A stretch of 64,000 bases of DNA from the NCBI GenBank assembly GCA_964019425.1, contig OZ025793.1:682001-746000 (forward strand), in the 5' to 3' direction. Positions 59,601-64,000 of this stretch are shown here, piece after piece (within the stretch, counting starts at the first letter, position 1; each line of letters begins with the position of its first letter). The translations under genes were made by a program, and so were the position numbers. The DNA is from Flectonema sp. DT1601. Its lineage: Eukaryota; Euglenozoa; Diplonemea; Diplonemida; Diplonemidae. Under the pieces are notes generated by a model. It was not told where the DNA came from and made no database searches. It saw only the letters and a program-made list of their open reading frames with translations.

Positions 59601-60023
59601 GCTCTGGAAAACGATGGGAAGGAGGAAGGAAGTGTTGTGGCTTTTGAAATCGAAGGGGGAAGCGCTGTGGGACTGGTGCGCGCTTTCAACAAGAAGCAAC
59701 TTCCCGGAGTTGTAGCCATGCACGAAGAGTGGGAGATGCAGAGAGGAGCTGCAGATGATGATGAAACTGCGGTAGAAGAAGAGAAGAGCAAGAAGGAAGA
59801 TGAGAGCAGCAAGGGTTTTCTTCCTATCTTGATAACAGCTGTGTCGGTGGTTGCCGGATGTGTGTTGGTGGCTGTTGCTACCGTGTTCTACAGACGGTCG
59901 AAGGCGGCTGACGATTTCGCTGCTAGTCACCAAGGTATCGACATGACCTCTCTGACAACGATGAGCCATCCTGCGGTCAACAACGAGGAGAAGAAAGACT
60001 TCGTTTCTGAGTTGCGCATTTGA
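56676..60023 (+). CDS. Chitinase-like (truncated GH18) stalked membrane protein, copy 1
   Basis: 1,115 residues. Signal peptide about 1-17. Residues 25-205 resemble the first half of a GH18 barrel: KVILEFGDGG, CWEYCFGKEGFV, and DGIDVDFN at 149-156, where GH18 needs DGxDxDxE, so the catalytic Glu is Asn. The later barrel strands are absent. A basic/Pro linker and a huge stalk follow: VPTSVPTA units, PTPTPPGQ units and many GGGPTPQPEGEE units (about 264-775). Then come Cys-rich modules (CCSDGLKCF; about 785-1000), an acidic stretch, a membrane helix (about 1047-1071) and a tail. It is probably a surface glycan-binding or decoy protein rather than an active chitinase (inference). The ATG follows an AAACAG|T site ending at 56653. 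GC content and GCG/CCG codon use exceed the neighbours. Confidence 0.85.
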   Translation: MIKEGIPLLLLSLARGADCFQNPTSAAYVENWKTCPTADQTDGFKTLLISSAVTYDGSPGMNSCNTQCEIGSPVPVCDNQANAMLVSQWQSDGKKVILEFGDGGMDGSGSQRNGGGSSTTGNDCWEYCFGKEGFVAKQLIDIVLNQGFDGIDVDFNYQSSDPRKNAKGQFFLHGLTQKLLQQLPADKELSHGMLAKPFPAPTNPTTPSGPSINRWRRPPSRRTPPSRRTRPGKPGCKPTPPPCTPRPPYTPRPPYTPPPQPPKPTAVPTSVPTAVPTSVPTAVPTSVPIVPTSVPTAVPTSVPIVPTSVPTAVPTSVPIVPTSVPTAVPTSVPIVPTSVPTAVPTSVPIVPTSVPTAVPTAVPTSVPIVPTAVPTVPTPQPEGETPTPQPSQPTPTPPGQPTPTPPGQSTPTPPGQSTPTPPGQPTPTPPGQSTPTPPGQPTPTPPGQPTPTPQPEDGSQPTPTPQPEGETPTPPGQPTPQPEDGSQPTPTPQPEGESPTPQPEEGGGPTPQPEGESPTPQPEEGGGPTPQPEGESPTPQPEEGGGPTPQPEGESPTPQPEEGGGPTPQPEGESPTPQPEEGGGPTPQPEGEEGGGPTPQPEGEEGGGPTPQPEGEEGGGPTPQPEGEEGGGPTPQPEGEEGGGPTPQPEGEEGGGPTPQPEGEEGGGPTPQPEGEEGGGPTPQPEGEEGGGPTPQPEGEEGGGPTPQPEGEEGGGPTPQPEGEEGGESPTPQPEGEEGGGEPTPQPDEEGEEGGPTPQPEEGGEGPGEGGEGPFPGEGGEGEQINACGETISEWGSCIAAPHCCSDGLKCFQRSAGSARCAKACEGEACREFGSSEPPVSGGELGEKAPVCGNCESGKKGGVYCTSRGKGAKNTCSAIPKSGTCPAGKTKCFGSASEASRARKLVRLVLRRGIDSFAKTQFGNMLQGLFNPEVQISFKFICPSSACPQGSCGGASVGDSSTCLKLDGTDSRRAAALENDGKEEGSVVAFEIEGGSAVGLVRAFNKKQLPGVVAMHEEWEMQRGAADDDETAVEEEKSKKEDESSKGFLPILITAVSVVAGCVLVAVATVFYRRSKAADDFAASHQGIDMTSLTTMSHPAVNNEEKKDFVSELRI
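57465..58990 (+). repeat. Coding stalk minisatellites, copy 1
   Basis: Three nested families: 45-bp VPTSVPTAVPTSVPI units, seven 24-bp PTPTPPGQ units, and a run of 36-bp GGGPTPQPEGEE units. All other frames and the antisense strand stay open over this stretch as a side effect and are not genes. Confidence 0.92.
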
Positions 60024-61277
60024 GCAAAGCGGGACTCTAATAAAATAACTAGCAGTTTTTGAAGATGATGCGACTTTCAGGTGAGAATTCGCTAGAAAAT
60101 AGAGTTCCCTTTGTTGGACAATTCCTTTTTCAACGAGTATCTTCATGCAATCAAATCAAGAAAAAAAAGAAGAAAAAAAAAAGAATGTTTTATATAAAAT
60201 GATGTGTTTTAATTATGATTTCCTCTCCAGTATTATATTACTAGCGGATTGCAGAAGGCCCGCTTGGCTCATTTTGCTTCCTCTTTCGTTAATCCCTTTA
60301 TAAAATTATATACCCTGAAAAAAACAGGGGAGGAATATTAGCCTGCAAGGTTTTATTTCTCAAACTCACTTCCTCACTTCCTCACCCCCTCTTACTGATG
60401 TATTGCTCTGTTAGGGTGACCGACGATCACCATGCAACCCTTTTAGTTAAATGGAAAAAGGGGAGGCCTGTCAAGCTTAATTTGTTCCCTTGCAAGGCCA
60501 CTCACCCACTCAATCTTACTGACTGTTGGGGTGATCGACGATCACTTGTTTGCCTGTCCCACTATTGTGTTGGTGACGTAGTGCTTCAAAGTGACGCACC
60601 TTTTTAATTTTCTTTTCAATCACCGTGCACCCAACTGCACGATGGTGCCTCACTCTACACCACTTTACCCAATATATCGATGGTCGATGCCTAACATACC
60701 AATGCGCTCTAACTGATGATGGTAACTTAATTGACTTTCGGGTTGGGAATGCAACGGTTGAAGACATTCTGGCTCCGATATCCTTTTTGACGGTCTTCTT
60801 ATTCTTATTCTTATTCTAATTCTTAGATGGCTAATCATTAGCTGCTACGTTGCAACTTATTTTTATTTCTTTATCAGGGTATCGTTAAAAGTATGCGAGA
60901 GAGGAGGAGAAATGATTTTAACTTTTTTCAAAACTAGTTTTTCGATTGGGGAAGAAAAAAAAAAAAAAAAAAACGGAACTCTAAATGGAGACTCTGAAAG
61001 CGAAACATACATATCAGAGATAACCTAAGCCGGAGTTGAGAAGGTCGTCAACGGAAGGAATGAAAGTAATGGAAAGTTTGTACCAGTACGGCAGCAGATC
61101 TGGTTTCTGGAGACTACGTTCATTTATTTAAAACTACTAAAACACTTTTGACAGTATTTGCTGTCACTGTATTCGATACTTACATTACGATATGTTGATT
61201 GGAATATTATTGGTGAATTCCCTTGTTGCTTTCCCTTATTATTTTCACTAAACAGTTTGCTTCTTAAAACACGAAAC
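60024..61277. other. Spacer between the duplicated genes
   Basis: Contains an imperfect direct repeat (about 60380-60430 and 60500-60545) built around GTGAYCGACGATCAC, an A-run near 60958-60974, and the second allantoinase fragment. The AAACAG|T site of copy 1 is conserved at 61255. Confidence 0.65.
60892..61168 (+). pseudogene. Decayed fragment of the allantoinase gene, copy 2 (longer)
   Basis: It includes a 5' block matching 55279-55350 (GTATGCGAGA...TTTTTCGATT) that copy 1 lacks. About 130 bp is then missing, followed by the same block as copy 1 ending at GCTGTCACT. The shared part differs from copy 1 at about two positions, including GGAAGCG versus GAAAGCG. Confidence 0.9.
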
Positions 61278-64000
61278 ATGATTAAGGAAGGAATTCCACT
61301 GTTGCTGCTGTCACTCGCTCGTGGAGCTGATTGTTTTCAGAACCCCACCAGTGCTGCGTATGTCGAGAACTGGAAAACCTGCCCGACTGCTGATCAGACC
61401 GACGGGTTCAAGACGCTGTTGATCTCCTCTGCGGTAACTTATGACGGATCACCCGGTATGAACAGCTGTAACACTCAATGTGAGATCGGGAGTCCGGTTC
61501 CGGTTTGCGACAACCAAGCAAACGCAATGCTGGTATCGCAGTGGCAGTCAGATGGAAAGAAAGTCATCTTGGAGTTCGGTGATGGCGGAATGGACGGTTC
61601 CGGTTCGCAACGGAACGGTGGCGGCAGCAGCACCACTGGCAACGACTGCTGGGAATATTGTTTTGGAAAGGAAGGGTTTGTAGCCAAGCAACTTATTGAT
61701 ATCGTACTCAATCAGGGATTTGATGGAATTGACGTCGACTTCAATTACCAGTCGTCGGATCCCCGAAAAAATGCGAAGGGACAGTTTTTCCTGCACGGCC
61801 TGACGCAGAAGCTTCTGCAACAGCTTCCTGCAGACAAGGAGCTCTCACACGGCATGTTGGCGAAGCCGTTCCCTGCACCGACCAATCCGACGACACCGTC
61901 TGGGCCTTCGATTAATCGTTGGAGAAGACCTCCTTCACGGAGAACCCCTCCTTCACGGAGAACCCGACCTGGTAAGCCCGGCTGCAAGCCGACTCCGCCG
62001 CCATGCACACCTCGCCCGCCATACACACCTCGCCCGCCATACACACCACCACCTCAGCCTCCAAAGCCAACAGCTGTGCCGACATCCGTACCAACAGCTG
62101 TGCCGACATCTGTGCCAATTGTACCGACATCCGTGCCAACAGCTGTACCAACTTCTGTGCCAATTGTACCGACATCCGTACCGACAGCTGTTCCAACTTC
62201 TGTGCCAATTGTACCGACATCCGTACCGACAGCTGTTCCAACTTCTGTGCCAATTGTACCGACATCCGTACCGACAGCTGTGCCAACATCCGTACCAATT
62301 GTACCGACATCCGTGCCAACAGCTGTACCAACATCTGTGCCAATTGTACCGACATCCGTGCCAACAGCTGTGCCAACAGCTGTGCCAACATCTGTGCCAA
62401 TTGTACCAACAGCTGTGCCAACTGTACCAACACCGCAGCCGGAAGGAGAAACGCCAACTCCACAACCCAGCCAGCCAACGCCAACTCCACCAGGCCAATC
62501 AACGCCAACTCCACCCGGCCAGCCGACGCCAACTCCACCTGGGCAGTCAACGCCAACTCCACCCGGCCAGCCAACGCCAACTCCACCAGGCCAATCAACG
62601 CCAACTCCACCAGGCCAATCAACGCCAACTCCACCCGGCCAGCCAACTCCAACTCCACCCGGCCAGTCAACACCAACTCCACCCGGCCAGCCAACTCCAA
62701 CTCCACCCGGCCAGCCAACGCCAACTCCACAACCTGAAGATGGCAGTCAGCCAACGCCAACACCGCAGCCAGAAGGAGAAACGCCAACTCCACCCGGCCA
62801 GCCAACACCACAACCTGAAGATGGCAGCCAGCCAACGCCAACACCGCAGCCGGAAGGAGAATCACCAACACCGCAGCCTGAAGAAGGAGGTGGACCAACT
62901 CCCCAGCCAGAAGGCGAATCACCAACACCGCAACCTGAAGAAGGAGGTGGGCCAACTCCCCAGCCAGAAGGTGAATCACCAACACCGCAGCCTGAAGAAG
63001 GAGGTGGGCCAACTCCCCAGCCAGAAGGTGAATCACCAACACCGCAGCCTGAAGAAGGAGGTGGGCCAACTCCCCAGCCAGAAGGCGAATCACCAACTCC
63101 GCAACCCGAAGAAGGAGGTGGGCCAACTCCACAACCTGAAGGAGAAGAAGGTGGCGGACCTACTCCACAACCTGAAGGAGAAGAAGGTGGCGGACCTACT
63201 CCACAACCTGAAGGAGAAGAAGGTGGCGGACCAACTCCACAACCTGAAGGAGAAGAAGGTGGCGGACCAACTCCACAACCTGAAGGAGAAGAAGGTGGCG
63301 GACCAACTCCACAACCTGAAGGAGAAGAAGGTGGCGGACCGACTCCACAACCTGAAGGAGAAGAAGGTGGCGGACCGACTCCACAACCTGAAGGAGAAGA
63401 AGGTGGCGGACCAACTCCACAACCTGAAGGAGAAGAGGGTGGTGAATCACCAACACCGCAGCCTGAAGGAGAAGAAGGTGGCGGCGAACCTACCCCCCAA
63501 CCTGATGAAGAAGGCGAAGAAGGTGGACCGACTCCGCAACCAGAAGAAGGAGGGGAAGGACCAGGAGAAGGAGGGGAAGGACCATTTCCGGGAGAAGGGG
63601 GCGAAGGAGAACAAATCAACGCCTGCGGTGAGACTATCTCGGAGTGGGGAAGTTGCATTGCCGCACCGCACTGCTGCTCTGACGGTCTGAAGTGTTTTCA
63701 GAGAAGCGCGGGATCGGCTAGATGTGCAAAAGCTTGTGAAGGCGAGGCTTGCAGGGAATTCGGAAGTAGCGAGCCTCCAGTGTCGGGGGGAGAGCTGGGG
63801 GAGAAGGCACCTGTTTGCGGAAATTGCGAAAGCGGGAAGAAGGGAGGTGTGTACTGTACGAGTAGGGGAAAGGGTGCAAAGAACACGTGCAGTGCGATCC
63901 CGAAGTCGGGTACCTGTCCTGCTGGGAAGACGAAATGCTTTGGTAGTGCGAGCGAGGCGTCTAGAGCGAGAAAGTTGGTGCGGTTGGTGTTGAGAAGGGG
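61278..64000 (+). CDS. Chitinase-like stalked membrane protein, copy 2 (cut by window end)
   Basis: A near-identical tandem copy of the gene at 56676, offset +4602 bp before the stalk and +4587 bp after it. The frame is open from the ATG to the window end. The GH18-like part, including the Asn in DGIDVDFN, is the same. The stalk differs only by whole units: ten PTPTPPGQ units instead of seven, one more 45-bp VPT unit but one fewer 24-bp VPTAVPTS unit, and three fewer 36-bp GGGPTPQPEGEE units. The membrane helix would lie beyond the window. Confidence 0.88.
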   Translation, partial: MIKEGIPLLLLSLARGADCFQNPTSAAYVENWKTCPTADQTDGFKTLLISSAVTYDGSPGMNSCNTQCEIGSPVPVCDNQANAMLVSQWQSDGKKVILEFGDGGMDGSGSQRNGGGSSTTGNDCWEYCFGKEGFVAKQLIDIVLNQGFDGIDVDFNYQSSDPRKNAKGQFFLHGLTQKLLQQLPADKELSHGMLAKPFPAPTNPTTPSGPSINRWRRPPSRRTPPSRRTRPGKPGCKPTPPPCTPRPPYTPRPPYTPPPQPPKPTAVPTSVPTAVPTSVPIVPTSVPTAVPTSVPIVPTSVPTAVPTSVPIVPTSVPTAVPTSVPIVPTSVPTAVPTSVPIVPTSVPTAVPTSVPIVPTSVPTAVPTAVPTSVPIVPTAVPTVPTPQPEGETPTPQPSQPTPTPPGQSTPTPPGQPTPTPPGQSTPTPPGQPTPTPPGQSTPTPPGQSTPTPPGQPTPTPPGQSTPTPPGQPTPTPPGQPTPTPQPEDGSQPTPTPQPEGETPTPPGQPTPQPEDGSQPTPTPQPEGESPTPQPEEGGGPTPQPEGESPTPQPEEGGGPTPQPEGESPTPQPEEGGGPTPQPEGESPTPQPEEGGGPTPQPEGESPTPQPEEGGGPTPQPEGEEGGGPTPQPEGEEGGGPTPQPEGEEGGGPTPQPEGEEGGGPTPQPEGEEGGGPTPQPEGEEGGGPTPQPEGEEGGGPTPQPEGEEGGGPTPQPEGEEGGESPTPQPEGEEGGGEPTPQPDEEGEEGGPTPQPEEGGEGPGEGGEGPFPGEGGEGEQINACGETISEWGSCIAAPHCCSDGLKCFQRSAGSARCAKACEGEACREFGSSEPPVSGGELGEKAPVCGNCESGKKGGVYCTSRGKGAKNTCSAIPKSGTCPAGKTKCFGSASEASRARKLVRLVLRR
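62067..63577 (+). repeat. Coding stalk minisatellites, copy 2
   Basis: The same three unit families as in copy 1 with different unit numbers. All changes are multiples of three. Confidence 0.92.

Larger units (their letters stand above)
56386..64000 (+). repeat. Tandem segmental duplication
   Basis: The block 56386 to about 59413 is repeated at 60988-64000. Outside the stalk repeats the copies are almost identical, including the non-coding leader, so the duplication is recent. Upstream of 56386/60988 the sequences diverge at once, which marks the 5' breakpoint. Confidence 0.93.

Overview
This is a nuclear window from a protist-like eukaryote. Long open frames are broken by a few short spliceosomal introns (GT...ACAG|G). 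The proteins are plainly eukaryotic: UCH37 deubiquitinase, complex I subunit NDUFB8, an ABCC-type transporter, a mitochondrial carrier, a class III cyclase, and an EF-hand/WD40 protein. The spacers are AT-rich and full of poly-T tracts. All 14 gene models lie on the + strand, and each has an AG splice-acceptor-like site about 4-40 nt before its ATG. That fits a lineage with one-way gene clusters and spliced-leader trans-splicing (for example Euglenozoa), but 5'-UTR cis-introns would explain it too. The complex I subunit argues against Apicomplexa and their close relatives. I cannot name the species.

Layout. 0.36-2.1 kb: a type I surface protein with a Pro-Thr stalk. 3.0-23.3 kb: one giant gene in six exons. 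Splicing them gives an exact multiple of three and about 5,546 residues: signal peptide, about 25 Calx-beta-like repeats, a long array of cysteine-rich modules, an EGF-like module, one membrane helix and a cytoplasmic tail. Its first intron (2.2 kb) holds a 149-bp tandem array and a Ser/Thr-rich open frame. 24.9-32.8 kb: a conserved-looking protist protein of unknown role, a coiled-coil protein and a ubiquitin-like/ankyrin protein. 34.8-36.8 kb: NDUFB8 and UCH37. 37.4-42.5 kb: an ABCC-like transporter with degenerate ATP sites and two CHORD-like Cys/His modules. 45.4-49.4 kb: a membrane nucleotidyl cyclase and an ADP/ATP-carrier-like protein. 50.0-55.0 kb: an EF-hand/WD40 protein. 55.3-56.3 kb: a PuuE-type allantoinase/polysaccharide deacetylase. 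56.4-64.0 kb: a recent tandem duplication of a GC-richer gene with a truncated chitinase-like (GH18) domain, a huge Pro-Thr/Gly-Glu stalk and a C-terminal membrane helix. A decayed fragment of the allantoinase gene precedes each copy.

How the genes relate. Four of 14 genes encode type I surface proteins with repeat-rich ectodomains, so the window is rich in cell-surface or adhesion functions at both ends. The middle holds housekeeping and signalling genes with no visible shared pathway. I saw no tRNA, rRNA, CRISPR array, or recognisable transposon or virus-derived element. The most unusual items are the giant repeat protein, the pseudo-ATPase-like transporter with Cys/His inserts, the chimeric upstream region of the duplicated chitinase-like genes, and the co-orientation plus acceptor pattern.
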